Below, in pieces: positions 26,363 to 36,582 of a stretch of DNA of 64,000 bases. Within the stretch, counting starts at the first letter, position 1; every line of letters starts with the position of its first letter. This DNA is from Desulfonatronum thioautotrophicum (lineage in GTDB: Bacteria; Desulfobacterota; Desulfovibrionia; Desulfovibrionales; Desulfonatronaceae). Both the position numbers and the translations under genes were made by a program. The notes below the pieces were generated by a model, which worked only from the letters and a program-made list of their open reading frames with translations, was not told the origin of the DNA and ran no database searches. The stretch is from positions 432,196 to 496,195 of the forward strand of contig NZ_KN882168.1 of the NCBI RefSeq assembly GCF_000934745.1, given 5' to 3'.

Positions 26363-27520
26363 ATGCAACAAGAGAAAAGGACATCGCGCATGGACATTCA
26401 GAAATTCCGATTCAGCTTTCTCGCGGCGTTGACGATCATGTTTCCATTTTTCGCCACTTCGCTCCCTGCCCAAGAACCTCGGGCCATCATGGACATGCTC
26501 GGCAGGGATGTCGTTATCCCCAACCAGATCGACCGGGTGATCTGTTCCGGTTCCGGCTGTTTGCGGCTTTTGGTCTACCTGCAGGGCCAGGACCGGATCG
26601 TGGGCGTGGACAGCGCGGAAAAAGGCGGGTTGCCCTTTGCCGTGGATGCCCGGCCCTATGCCGTGGCCAATCCGGGACTGGGCGATTTCCCGCTGTTCGG
26701 GGAGTTTCGCGGCCACGACAACCCGGAACTCATCGCAGCCCTGGATCCGGCCCCACAGGTGATCCTCAAGGCCAACGCCCAACGCGACGGTGGGGCTGAC
26801 GCCCTGCAGGCCAAGACCGGCATCCCCGTGGTGGGCCTGGGCTACGGCAACCTGACCCATGGCCGGGAGAACCTGAACCAGACCCTGCGGATCATGGCCC
26901 AGGTCATTGGCAAGGAAGAACGGGCCGAGGCGGTGATTGCCTTTTTCGACGCCCTTCAGGCCGACCTGGAGCAGCGGGCCGCTTTGGTCGCGGCGGATGA
27001 CCGCCCGAGTACCTTCATCGGCGGCATCGCCATGCGCGGTGGCCACGGCTTTGCCTCCACCGAGCCGGCCTACGCCCCCTTCGCCTTCCTGAACGTCCGC
27101 AACGTGGCCGGGGACCTGTCCACTGGCGAAACCGGCGGCTCCCACGCCACGGTGGCCAAGGAACAACTCCTGCTCTGGGATCCGGATGTCGTCTTCCTGG
27201 ACATTTCCACGACCCGGCTGCAGGGCGGAGCCAATGGCCTGGAACAGCTGCGCACCGACCCGGCCTATCAGGCCCTGTCCGCCATTCAGGCCAATCGGGT
27301 CTATGGAGTTTTTCCCTACAACTTCTACACCACCAACTACGAATCCGTCTTCGCCAATGCCTATTTCATCGGCAGCGTGTTGTATCCGGAACAGTTCGCG
27401 GACATCGATCCCATGGCCAAGGCCGAGGAAATCGCCACTTTCCTCAACGGCGGTCCCGCGTTTGAGCGGATCAATAAAGATTTCGAGAACATGGGCTTTG
27501 GCCGGACCACCGTGCAGTAA
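26363..27520 (+). CDS. ABC transporter substrate-binding protein, iron/corrinoid class
   Basis: This 385-aa protein of the FecB/BtuF type has a signal peptide (FRFSFLAALTIMFPFFATSLPAQ), then DMLGRDVVIPNQIDRVICSG, typical of class III binding proteins. A central long helix and a C-terminal lobe (VVFLDISTTRLQGG, YQALSAIQANRVYGVFP) follow. No lipobox is visible, so it is probably free in the periplasm. ATG 26390 is an alternative start. It is followed 2 bp later by the permease. The FmdE neighbour suggests a metal or metal-complex substrate, but the ligand cannot be read from sequence. Confidence 0.87.
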   Translation: MQQEKRTSRMDIQKFRFSFLAALTIMFPFFATSLPAQEPRAIMDMLGRDVVIPNQIDRVICSGSGCLRLLVYLQGQDRIVGVDSAEKGGLPFAVDARPYAVANPGLGDFPLFGEFRGHDNPELIAALDPAPQVILKANAQRDGGADALQAKTGIPVVGLGYGNLTHGRENLNQTLRIMAQVIGKEERAEAVIAFFDALQADLEQRAALVAADDRPSTFIGGIAMRGGHGFASTEPAYAPFAFLNVRNVAGDLSTGETGGSHATVAKEQLLLWDPDVVFLDISTTRLQGGANGLEQLRTDPAYQALSAIQANRVYGVFPYNFYTTNYESVFANAYFIGSVLYPEQFADIDPMAKAEEIATFLNGGPAFERINKDFENMGFGRTTVQ

Positions 27521-27522
27521 CA

Positions 27523-28596
27523 ATGTCCCATTTTGATCACGGCCGGATTTCCGCGCCCTACAACGCATATATCGGCCGAAAGATCCTGTTTCTGTTTTTC
27601 CTGGCCGCGTTGACCGGCATCCTGCTGGTTTTGGCCGTGTCCCTGGGTGCCGTGCGCATCCCGGCCCGGGAAGTCGTCTTGGCCTTTTTCGGCCTGGGAG
27701 AAGACGCCCGGTACGCAATCATCGTCCGGAACATCCGCCTCCCCCATGCCCTGGCCGCGATCCTGGCCGGGGCCGGGCTGGCCGCGGCCGGAGCGGCCAT
27801 GCAGTCCATCCTGCGCAACCCCCTGGGCTCGCCCTTCACCCTGGGCATTTCCCAGGCCGGAGCGTTCGGGGCGGCCTTTTCCGTGATGCTTCTGGGCGCC
27901 GGAACCATGCAGAGCACCCAGGCGGACGCGGTGAGCATCATCAACCCCTACATGACCACCTTCTCCGCGTTCATCGCCTGCATGGCCGCCTCGCTGGTGA
28001 TCATCGCCATCGCCCGACTGCGCGGGGCCAGCCCGGAGGTGATGGTCCTCAGCGGGGTGGCCCTGGGCTCGCTGTTTACCGCCGGAACCATGTTCCTGCA
28101 GTATTTCGCCGACGACGTGCAGCTGGCGGCCATGGTCTTCTGGACCTTCGGGGACGTGGGACGGGCCGGATGGCCGGAGGTGGGGTTCATGGCCGTGGTG
28201 GTGTCCGGGGCCCTGCTTTTTTTCATCCTCAACCGCTGGAACTACAACGCCATCGACGCCGGGGACGAGACGTCCCGGGGGCTGGGGGTCCGGGTGGAAC
28301 TGGTCCGGATGATCGGGATGCTCGTCGCCTCCCTGGTCACCGCGGTGATCGTCTCCTTCCTGGGGATCATCGGCTTTGTCGGGCTGGTCTGCCCGCATAT
28401 CGTCCGCCGGGTCATCGGCGACGACCACCGCTTCCTGCTCCCGGCCTCGGCCCTGACCGGGGCCTGCCTGCTTCTGGCCGCGGACATCGCTGCCCGCCTG
28501 CTGCTCGCCCCCCGGATGCTCCCGGTGTCCATCCTCACCGCGTTTCTGGGCGCGCCGACCTTCCTCTATCTGCTGATCCGGGGGCGCAACCGATGA
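27523..28596 (+). CDS. ABC transporter permease, FecCD family
   Basis: This 357-aa permease has about ten transmembrane helices. Conserved FecCD blocks are RLPHALAAILAGAGLAAAGA, QSILRNPLGSPFTLGIS, GLGVRVELVRMIGMLVASL and GFVGLVCPHIVRRVIGDDHR. The stop overlaps the ATPase ATG (ATGA). It forms an importer with the binding protein and the ATPase. Confidence 0.93.
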   Translation: MSHFDHGRISAPYNAYIGRKILFLFFLAALTGILLVLAVSLGAVRIPAREVVLAFFGLGEDARYAIIVRNIRLPHALAAILAGAGLAAAGAAMQSILRNPLGSPFTLGISQAGAFGAAFSVMLLGAGTMQSTQADAVSIINPYMTTFSAFIACMAASLVIIAIARLRGASPEVMVLSGVALGSLFTAGTMFLQYFADDVQLAAMVFWTFGDVGRAGWPEVGFMAVVVSGALLFFILNRWNYNAIDAGDETSRGLGVRVELVRMIGMLVASLVTAVIVSFLGIIGFVGLVCPHIVRRVIGDDHRFLLPASALTGACLLLAADIAARLLLAPRMLPVSILTAFLGAPTFLYLLIRGRNR

Positions 28597-29345
28597 TCCT
28601 GGACGTCCGGAACATCCGCATCGGCTATAACGGCCGGATGGTGCTGCACGGCCTGGACTTCAGCGTGGACCAGGGCCAGGTGCTGACCATCTTGGGCCCC
28701 AACGGCGTGGGCAAGACCACCCTGCTGCGCTGCATCAACGCCATGCTCAAGCCCAAGACCGGAGCCGTGCTGGTGGAAAACGCCGACGTCTTCCGGATGC
28801 GCGCCGGAGACATCGCCAAGCGACTGGGCTACGTGGCCCAACGCAACGAGGCCGGGCGGATGACCGCCTTCGACGCCGTGCTCCTGGGCCGCAAGCCACA
28901 CCTGCGCTGGCGGACCTCCGAGGCGGACCTGCGCATGGTGGACGGGGCACTGAATCAGCTCGGCCTGGAGCACCTGGCCCTGCGGCACATCAACGAGATG
29001 AGCGGCGGGGAACTGCAAAAGGTCTGCATTGCCCGGGCTCTGGTCCAGGAACCCTCGGTGCTCCTGCTGGACGAACCCACCAGCAGCCTGGACCTCAAAA
29101 ACCAGCTGGAGATCCTGCGCACCATCCGCCATGTGGTCCATGAGCACAAACTGGCCGCGGTGATGACCATGCACGACCTGAACATGGCCTTCCGCTTCTC
29201 CGACGCCTTCGTGTTCATCAAGGAGGGCAAAGTCTTCTGCTGCGGCTGCAACGCCGACCTGACCCCGGACATGGTCCGCGAAGTCTACGGCGTCCAGGTG
29301 GACATCCTGCGGCATCAGGGGCAGACCGTCGTGGTGCCTCGGTGA
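28593..29345 (+). CDS. ABC transporter ATP-binding protein, FecE/BtuD type
   Basis: This 250-aa ATPase has Walker A GPNGVGKTT, Q-loop YVAQRNE, signature MSGGELQKV, Walker B LLLDEPTSSLD and switch MTMHD. A C-terminal Cys pair (FCCGCN) is unusual, and one may speculate about redox or metal control. It is co-translated with the permease and is the last gene before the 50-bp palindrome and fmdE. Confidence 0.93.
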   Translation: MILDVRNIRIGYNGRMVLHGLDFSVDQGQVLTILGPNGVGKTTLLRCINAMLKPKTGAVLVENADVFRMRAGDIAKRLGYVAQRNEAGRMTAFDAVLLGRKPHLRWRTSEADLRMVDGALNQLGLEHLALRHINEMSGGELQKVCIARALVQEPSVLLLDEPTSSLDLKNQLEILRTIRHVVHEHKLAAVMTMHDLNMAFRFSDAFVFIKEGKVFCCGCNADLTPDMVREVYGVQVDILRHQGQTVVVPR

Positions 29346-29367
29346 TGTTTACGGACAGTTTTTTTCA

Positions 29368-29417
29368 CGTTCCACCCCGTAGGGGCACGGCGCGCCGTGC
29401 CCCTACGGGGTGGAACG
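29368..29417. repeat. 50-bp perfect palindrome with GTAGGGGC core
   Basis: Positions 29368-29417 read identically on both strands without a mismatch. The core GTAGGGGCACGGCG matches the other GTAGGGGC elements in this window. It sits between the ATPase gene and fmdE and could form a cruciform or an mRNA stem that uncouples the two genes. Confidence 0.85.
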
Positions 29418-29466
29418 CAATTCTGGACAAATCAATTCCCAACCGTCTGAATACAGGAAAATCATC

Positions 29467-30081
29467 ATGTCCAACTGCACTCTGACCCAGGAACAAATCG
29501 ACCGGGCCGTGTCGTTTCACGGCCATGAATGTCCGGGATTGTGGATCGGCCTGCGGGCCGCGGAACTCTGTTTGCGGGAACTCGGGCACAACGACGACAA
29601 CCCGATCATCGCCGTGGTGGAGACGGACATGTGCGGAGTGGACGGCATCCAGGTGCTCACCGGCTGCACCCTGGGCAAGGGCAACCTGATCCACAAGGAT
29701 CTGGGAAAAACCGCCTTTTCCTTCTACCGGACCACGGACAACAAGGCCCTGCGCGCCGTGTTCCACCGCAAGGCCATGGGGCCGGAAGGCCAGGAACTGC
29801 GTGATCTGATGAAAAAGGTCTTCGCCGGTACGGCCACGGAGCAGGAACAGCAACGGGCCAAGGCGCTCAAGCTCAAGGCCCGGCAACGGGTCTTCGAAGC
29901 CCCGCTGGCCGACCTGTTCACCGTCGCCGAACCCGCCCAGCCCGCGCCCCGACCGGCCAAAATCCTGGACAGCCTGACCTGCGCGGCCTGCGGCGAATCC
30001 ACCATGGAATCCCGCACCCGCCGCTTTGCCGGGGAAACCTACTGCATACCCTGCTTTGCGGATGTGGAGCAAAAATGCTGA
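29467..30081 (+). CDS. FmdE family protein with C-terminal zinc finger
   Basis: This 204-aa protein has the FmdE core motif SFHGHECPGLWIGLRA near the N-terminus, then DMCGVDGIQVLTGCTLGKGN and KTAFSFYR. A C-terminal CAACGE...CIPCF zinc ribbon (C-x2-C...C-x2-C) follows after a Pro-rich linker. In methanogens FmdE is linked to molybdenum formylmethanofuran dehydrogenase, but in bacteria its role is open. The start ATG 29467 has AGGAAA upstream. Position after a FecBCD-like importer implies a cofactor or metal-handling role. A broken second copy lies at 40959-41409. Confidence 0.9.
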   Translation: MSNCTLTQEQIDRAVSFHGHECPGLWIGLRAAELCLRELGHNDDNPIIAVVETDMCGVDGIQVLTGCTLGKGNLIHKDLGKTAFSFYRTTDNKALRAVFHRKAMGPEGQELRDLMKKVFAGTATEQEQQRAKALKLKARQRVFEAPLADLFTVAEPAQPAPRPAKILDSLTCAACGESTMESRTRRFAGETYCIPCFADVEQKC

Positions 30082-30371
30082 TGCTTGCCAAGGGCATTTG
30101 ATCTTATCAGGCCGTACGCAATACAGGCGAATCCGCCCCCCCAACGCTTCCTGAAAGGTCTTGAGGAAGGCGACGAACTGCGCCGACTTTCGGAAGGCCT
30201 CTCCTCCATGGTCGGGCAGCAAAGAGCCGAACGATTCCCGTCATGTCCACGGAAGAGAACGCCGGACAGGACCGGAGACAAGGCTTTGGGCTTGCCCTGG
30301 ACTCAGGTGACAACAAATTTTGGGACCCTGGCGCAAAAAACCAAATTGGTCTTCCCACACCCTGTCGCCGT

Positions 30372-30405
30372 AGCCAGCAGGTCAGGGTTGCCCGACCTGC
30401 TGGCT
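30372..30405. repeat. Inverted repeat AGCCAGCAGGTC / GACCTGCTGGCT
   Basis: The two 12-nt arms are exactly complementary around a 10-nt loop with further possible GGG/CCC pairing. No T-run follows. Confidence 0.65.
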
Positions 30406-30437
30406 GCGGCGAGTGAGGGCGGTTTCTCGTCGCCCAA

Positions 30438-30478
30438 AATATTCCCCCGTACCGATGGCATCGGTACGGGGGAATATT
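30438..30478. terminator. Hairpin between convergent genes, probable terminator
   Basis: Two perfect 19-nt arms (30438-30456 and 30460-30478) surround GGC. It sits 22 bp past the stop of the minus-strand PEP-CTERM gene. The trailing T tract is short, so its strength as an intrinsic terminator is uncertain. Confidence 0.6.
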
Positions 30479-30500
30479 GTCGATCATCAAACCAGGGGAG

Positions 30501-31461
30501 CTAGACCATGGTCCGGCGTCGGCGGGCATAGAGGCCCAGTCCGACCAGGCCGATGCCCAGCAGCGCGATGGTGCCGGGTTCCGGAATCGGGTCAGGTGTG
30601 GGGCCGGTGCCCTGTCCCGGGCCACCAGAACCAAACTGGCTGGAGGCGGCAGTCAGGTTTTCCGTCTCGTTGAAGCTCATAGTCAGGCTGTTGGTTGCGA
30701 AACTAAAATTGCCATTGGCATTTTGCACAAGGAGGGATGCCCAGAGATAGAAAGACGAATCCGGCTGGACTGTAAACGCAATGGTTGCGCTGGTCTCGGA
30801 GGATGTATCAAGCTGTCCTCCGATGGTGCGGTTGTTGATATACAGATCTGCCTCGTCAATAGTGTCAATGAGTCCATCAGATATGGCACCTCCTGCATCC
30901 GTGGTGCCCGAAAAAAATGATTCATAGACATTGGCATCGACAACATACACGTTTGCCAGGATCTGTCCCCAACCGTTATCGCCCGAAAATTGGACCAGTC
31001 CCGTGAGGGAGATACCCAATTCCAGCTCAAATGAACTGGTACCGGTATATGTATACGCATTGACACCCCAAGCCCGAGCGATTGCGACGTTACCGGCACC
31101 GGGTCCGGCACCGGGTCCGGCAAAACCGCGAAGAAGAGGCATGTCGAGTCCGCTGAAATCGTCGTTGACCTCTGCTTCAGCCTCTGTGAGGGTCGACCCT
31201 GTGTTTAATCCACTCGCTCCATAAAGAGTCTGCAGGTCGTCCGTTGGATGGTCCGCTAAAGACCGGGCTTCCCGCGGATGAGCATTGGGTGTTGGCGCAA
31301 GTAAGCACCGTTGTCTGGGCGCCAACGCCCCACAGGTCCAGGTTTGCGGCCAGGGCATTGTGTCCCAGCATCAGCACCGTAAGAACAGTGCAAACCACCA
31401 TTGCCAGACTACGCAAATGTTTTCGCCCGGCTTGTCCGGCTTTTCCAAAAATCCGTGGCAT
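30501..31461 (-). pseudogene. PEP-CTERM sorting-domain protein, apparently frameshifted
   Basis: The N-terminal frame (start 31461, GGGGGAG just upstream) encodes a signal peptide and ANLDLWGVGAQTTVL with two Cys. The rest, from about LQTLYGASGLNTG to the C-terminus, is in another frame. The C-terminus has the sorting signal PDPIPEPGTIALLG, a hydrophobic helix and YARRRR. The intact homologue at 53171-54061 shows both parts belong to one protein, placing the frame change at about 31240-31290. It would be an exported protein anchored by exosortase; no exosortase gene is in this window. Either a real mutation or an assembly error is possible. Confidence 0.8.
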
Positions 31462-31530
31462 TTCTCCCCCTCAAACGATTTTGGTGCTGTGAAAACGACT
31501 ACCTTTCACGACAGAGTTTACAATCGTTTG

Positions 31531-31545
31531 GCAATTTACGTGCCA
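31531..31545 (-). promoter_or_regulatory. Sigma-54 promoter of the first PEP-CTERM gene
   Basis: The minus strand reads TGGCACGTAAATTGC, with GG and GC separated by 10 nt, an exact fit to the -24/-12 consensus. The -12 GC lies 70 bp from the start codon. Confidence 0.8.
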
Positions 31546-32410
31546 CATATTTTTATATTGAATATCATATGGTTATGTATAGACACAGCTGATCAGGTTG
31601 GTGACGATGGTCCGTCATGGCCGGGCGACCAGATATGTATGCTGTCCGAAGTGAACATTCTATTTATCTGAAATATATAGTTTTAAATGAATACCTCCAC
31701 GGGGATGCAGCTGCAATCACAAAAAATCCTGTGTGTAAAACTATCCGACACCAGAGTGTAAGAAAGGGCGACAAATCAATATGTTGTCTTGCAGCTCCTG
31801 TCTTGAAGACGACCAGAAATGCTTCATCTTGTTGACATGGCTAAATATTCTTGAAGGGCTTCCGTCGGGTTGTCTGCTCAATACTTTTTTTTGATGGAGC
31901 GAAATGGCTCTGGATGTTCGGGGGGGCTGCTTGGAATAAATCTGGAGGTAAAAAAGCTCTAATGCAAATCATATCAATTGTTTATACTTGATTTCCTTGG
32001 TGACTTGGCGCTTTGATTTCCGAGCGAAGAACTTCACGTTGTGTAATAAATACCGACACACAAACGGACCAAAATACAAGCACGCGCATGTCCGTGAACA
32101 CCACCACGGGCATGGCGAGGACCACGGCCCGACGAGCACGACCACCCGGACCACGCCGGCCTCCCCCACGAAGACCACGCCCATTAGTTTCAAAAAATTC
32201 GTCCGGTCCGCCTCCTGGCATGGAAACGCATCTCCAGGAGGCGGTCCGGGGAGTGACAGTCGGAAGGACAAGGGGTTAACCGTTACCAGATTCCGGTTTC
32301 TCAACCCGTAATGGAACTACCGTCCGCTCACGCACATGGAGCAGGCGCATGGAAACCGGGATCAGACCGGCTCCATTCTTCCGCGGCACGGGGTTCAACC
32401 CGGCGCCAGA
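31546..32410. other. Long AT-rich intergenic region upstream of the PEP-CTERM gene
   Basis: No gene is convincing. The part near 31550-31980 is AT-rich and may hold activator sites for the sigma-54 promoter; ATCCGACAC at 31743-31751 recurs upstream of the second PEP-CTERM gene. Around 32205-32250 an imperfect inverted repeat (CCGCCTCCTGG/CCAGGAGGCGG) is present. Short His-rich frames here were rejected as genes. Confidence 0.5.
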
Positions 32411-35400
32411 CTACAGCTCCCGCGCAGCGAACACGAGATTATAGGCAGCTGGAAAGATGACCAGAGTCAGAAGCGTGGAGGCCAGCAGGCCGGAAATCAT
32501 GGCCGAGGCCAAAGGTGGCCAAAGGGTCGAGGAGCTGGCCGCCAGGGGCAGCAGGCCGGCCACGGTGGTGCCCGTGGTCAGCAGGATCGGCCGGATTCGT
32601 CGGGCCACAGCCTCCCGGACCGCCGTTCGCACGTCCGCTCCCCCGCGGCGTTCCCTTTCGATCAGCTCCAAGAGGACGATGGCATTATTCACCACTACCC
32701 CGGCCAGCGCGAACACGCCCAGCAGGGACATGAAGCCAAAAGGCTGACTGGTCAGCAACAATCCGGGCACAATGCCCGCGGCGGTCAAAGGCACGGTCAT
32801 CAATACCAGGGCTACGCGCCTGAAAGAGTTGAACTCCGCCAGCAGAACGCCGAACAGCAGTAACAAGCCGATGGGCAATACGGTCATCAACGCCATGTTC
32901 GCCTCTCCGGCCCCCTCCACATCTCCACCAAAAGCGACTTCCACGCCTGGGGGCAGCTCCAGTTCAACCAGTCTGGGTTGCAATGCTCTCAGAACCTGGC
33001 TGTAGGCCACGCCCTCGACGAGCTGGGCAGAGACGGTCACCACACGCTGGCCGTTGCGGTGGTTGATCTCCGAGGTGATCCAGCCCAGCTCCTGCCTGGC
33101 GAGGCTGCCCATGGGGGTCAGGTTTCCCTGGGCCGTGCGCTAATCAATGGCCGCCAGGGCCTCGATATCCAGGTGCTCCCCCAGGGAGGTTCGGATCATT
33201 ACCGGAATCGGATCGTCGTCCAGGTACAGTTCGCCGATTTCCAGTCCCCGGGTTCGCCCCAGAAGCATTCGTGAGACGTCGTCGCGGCTCAGGCCATGGC
33301 GCCCAGCAGCCGCGTCGTCGATATGCAGTCGGATGGTCGGGGATCCGGGGCTCATATCGTGGCGAACGTCCCTGGCGCCGGCAAGCCCGGTCAGAAGTTC
33401 GCTCACGGCGGTGGCCGCGGCGTGCAGATCCTGGAAGTCAGCGCCGAACAGCCGGATTTCCACGGGGGCCTGCACGGGAGGTCCCTGCTCCAGTTTCCGG
33501 TTCACGACCTCCACTCCGGGCAGCAGCCGCGCGGCCGCCGAGGCAACATGATCCAGGAGGGGATTCACATCGTGGATGTGTTTTGTTTCCACGACAAGCT
33601 GGGCGAACTGGGGGCTGAACGGGGTCAGGATGATGTTGTAGTAGAACAACGGTGCGCTCCGGCCCATGAAGCTGGTCACCCGGACCACGGACTCCTGCTC
33701 CAGAAGAATGTCTTCCATGACCCTGGAAGCCCGCTCTGTGGCCAGTAGATGCGATCCTTCCGGCAGTTTCAGGTCCACGACGAACTGGTTGCGGTCGGCG
33801 GAGGGAAAGAATTGCTGCTCCAGTCGTGTGCCAAGCAGCAGCACAACGCCCATGAGCAACAGGGCCATGAGGGCGACGCACCTGGAATAGCGCAGGGCAT
33901 AATCGGCCAGAGCGTATCCGAGGCGGACCAGATGAGACTCCTGACGAGATGGTGCAGGTTTGAGAACCACCCGACAGAGTACGGGAGTAACCAGCATGGC
34001 GTAGCCAAAACTCGCCGTCAGGCAGAGCATGATGATCAGCGGGATGGTCCGGGTAAAGTCCGCCGTCACCCCCTGGGAGATGTACATGGGAATGAACGCG
34101 GCCAGGGTTGTCGCAGTGGCTCCCAGGAGCGGAACGGCCAGCTCCCGCATCGATTGCGAAGCGGCGTCCCTGCCCGATGCGCCTTGATCCATGTGGTACT
34201 GGACGTTCTCGGACATGACGATGGCATTGTCCACCAGCATGCCCAGGGCCATGACAAAGGCGGCGATGGAAATCTGGTGGAGCGCCCCTCCGCCCCAGGC
34301 AAAAAGGGTCAGGGAAGAGAGGGTCGCCAGGGGGATGACAGCGGTAACAACCAGGCCCATCCGCGGGCCCATGGTCAGGATGAGTATGCCGGCCACGATC
34401 ATCATGGCGCTGAGCAGCGCGCGATTCAGGTCCGCGAGCCGTTGCGCGGTATGGTCTGGCTGAAAAGCGACCTCATGGAGTTCAAGCGGCCCAATGTCCT
34501 GGCGGGCGGCTTCCAAAACGGAACGAACGTCTTTTCCGAAGGTGACCAGATTGATATTTTTCTTGGGCGTGACGGCCACGCCCACGGCCATTTCTCCGTT
34601 GAATCGCATCCTGGACGTGGCCGGTTCCAGAACCCCATGCCGCACCGCGGCCACGTCCCGCAGCTGCATGGATGCTCCGGAAGGGAGAATGACCGGAGTC
34701 TCGGCGATTTCCAACGCGGATTTGAACTCGGAAAACGGACGCAGGCGCACGGTCGTACCGGCCAGCTCAATGGAGCCTCCAGGGATAATCCGATTCCGGG
34801 CGGCCAGTTGCTGGGCGAGTTGATCCGGGCTGATCCCGATTCGTCTGGCCGCGGCGTCGTCCAGGTGGATGACCACCTGTTCTCCGGGGTCCGCCACCAG
34901 ATTGACTTTGGAAACCCCAGGCAGTCGCAACAAATGGTCTTTGACGCGCAGGGCCGCGTTACGCAGGTCAAGCAGGTCGGCTGAACCCGTCACGGCCAGG
35001 ACGACCGCGTCCGGGTCCTGCATGTCCCTGTTCAGGAATGGTGCTCCGGCACCGGCTGGAAATTTGGCCCTGGCTTTTTCCAGAGCACGGCGTACCTCGT
35101 CCCAGGCCTGGTCAAAATCGCGGGTGCGGGCATCCAACTCCACGACGAGCACGACCATCTCGTCAAAGACCGTGGCTTCGATGATCTTGACCTCATCAAC
35201 CTCGATCAGGGCATCCTGCATGGGTTTGAGCATCAGGCGCTCCATGGTCAAGGCATCCGCGCCGGGAAACGAGACCGTAATCTGCCCCCAATAATCCGGC
35301 AGTCGAGGGTCCTCCTGCCGGACCATGGTCATCCAAAGCAAGGCCCCGGTCAAAGACAGGACCAGAGCAATGGTCAGGAACAGCCGCCCCCTGTCCAACA

Positions 35401-35464
35401 GGCGTGGGCCATGCTCATGGAGCCACCCGCACGACCTGACCGTCAGCGAGTCGCGTTTGACCAT
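32411..35464 (-). pseudogene. RND efflux transporter interrupted by an in-frame TAG
   Basis: This is an inner-membrane RND pump (HAE-type) of about 1,016 codons. The reading frame is continuous except for one TAG at 33140-33142 (codon 775). The upstream part has the N-terminal helix, porter domains and MLVDNAIVMSENVQYH. The downstream part continues in the same frame with RTAQGNLTPMGSLA and the last membrane helices (GVFALAGVVVNNAIVLLELI). The stop lies in a periplasmic segment, and the downstream piece could only be made by restart at ATG 33112. It overlaps the 3' end of the adaptor gene. A true nonsense mutation, a suppressed codon or a sequence error are all possible. Confidence 0.82.
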
Positions 35465-36530
35465 GAACAACCACCATGTCCCCCTCGACAAGATCACCGC
35501 TCACGACAACCTGCTTTGCGCTCAGACCTCCCAGCCCGACAAACACCTCGCGCACCCTTCCTTGATCCTCTTTGCCACCCTCTTTGTCACTCAGGTCCAG
35601 GACAAAAAGACTGGGCCGCGCTCCCCCGGGGTTGATTACCGCGGACAGGGGGACAAGCAGGCTAAAGCCTGATTCAACGGCAAATACCACTTCACCGGTC
35701 ATGCCCGGCACAAGTCCCGGTACCGCCTCCAGTTCCACCACCACGGGAAAAAGCCGACCCGACCTTCCAGCGGCTCGAGCCAGATGGGCGATCCTGCCGT
35801 TGACCCGGAGATTTTCCGCAAAGGGCAGCGTCGCATGAACCCGCTGACCTGACTTAAGGCCGCTGATCATGTTTTCCGGAACTTCCACCTCCAGCTTCAC
35901 GCCCCGGTCATCCTGCAGCTCCAGGACGCGCCGCCCCGGATCAGCCCATTCCCCGGGCTCGAGATGCACCGCTGTTACGATACCCGGAAAAGGCGCGCGC
36001 AACAGGGCTTCATCCCGCCGACGCAGGGCTTCGGCCCGCTGGGCCTTGTCCCCGGCCAAGGCTGCCTGGAGTTGTTCCAGCAAAACCGTGGATTGTTCGG
36101 CCTGTCTGGCCTCCACCACGTTGTCCGCACTGAGGTGTGTGAAACGACGATGGTCCCGCCCGGCCTGGGCTGATTGGGCCGTCAGTTCGGCAACCGCGGC
36201 CTCGGCCTGGGCGACGACGTTCTCGAATTCTTGCAAGGCAAGCGTGGCCAGAACCTGCTGGTCCTGGACCCGGTCACCCACTTCCACGGGGCGGGCGGTC
36301 ATTCGTCCGGGAACGGTGAAGGACAGGGAGGCCTGACGCAAAGGCTGAGTGACCGCCGTGAAGCGCGACTCACGCGCTACTGTCGCGGCGATAACGGGTT
36401 CGACATGAACCTCCGCTATCCGTTCTGGTCCGGATGGTTCCGGGACGGATTCCGGTCTGAACGTCAGGGCCAGGGCACCGGCCAAAAGCGTCAGGCCAAT
36501 GACAATGGAGCAGATCAAACTGGGACGCAT
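35415..36530 (-). CDS. RND efflux periplasmic adaptor (membrane fusion protein)
   Basis: This 371-aa adaptor has an N-terminal membrane helix (LICSIVIGLTLLAGALAL) and a first lipoyl/barrel strand with FTVPGRMTARPVEVGDRV. A coiled-coil hairpin (~100-170) follows, then the second lipoyl half LLRAPFPGIVTAVHLEPGEW and the beta-barrel and membrane-proximal domains. It links the RND pump to an outer-membrane channel, which is not encoded here. It is the first gene of the minus-strand operon, divergent from the TetR regulator. Confidence 0.93.
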   Translation of the reverse strand: MRPSLICSIVIGLTLLAGALALTFRPESVPEPSGPERIAEVHVEPVIAATVARESRFTAVTQPLRQASLSFTVPGRMTARPVEVGDRVQDQQVLATLALQEFENVVAQAEAAVAELTAQSAQAGRDHRRFTHLSADNVVEARQAEQSTVLLEQLQAALAGDKAQRAEALRRRDEALLRAPFPGIVTAVHLEPGEWADPGRRVLELQDDRGVKLEVEVPENMISGLKSGQRVHATLPFAENLRVNGRIAHLARAAGRSGRLFPVVVELEAVPGLVPGMTGEVVFAVESGFSLLVPLSAVINPGGARPSLFVLDLSDKEGGKEDQGRVREVFVGLGGLSAKQVVVSGDLVEGDMVVVHGQTRLADGQVVRVAP

Positions 36531-36582
36531 AAACGTGCCTCCGAAATGTTTACATGAGCAACATGGAGTGCATTAGATGGAG

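Larger units (their letters stand above)
30082..30500. other. Intergenic region with two strong hairpins
   Basis: No gene is recognised. It holds a 12-bp-stem hairpin at 30372-30405 and a 19-bp-stem hairpin at 30438-30478, both between fmdE and the convergent PEP-CTERM gene. Confidence 0.6.

Noticed and set aside
30085..30634. Overlapping short open frames downstream of fmdE
   Set aside because: No recognisable protein pattern on either strand; the DNA is dominated by hairpins.
31988..32311. Short His-rich open frame (HVREHHHGHGEDHG)
   Set aside because: No ribosome binding site, no domain, overlapping open frames in other phases, and an intergenic position; probably chance.
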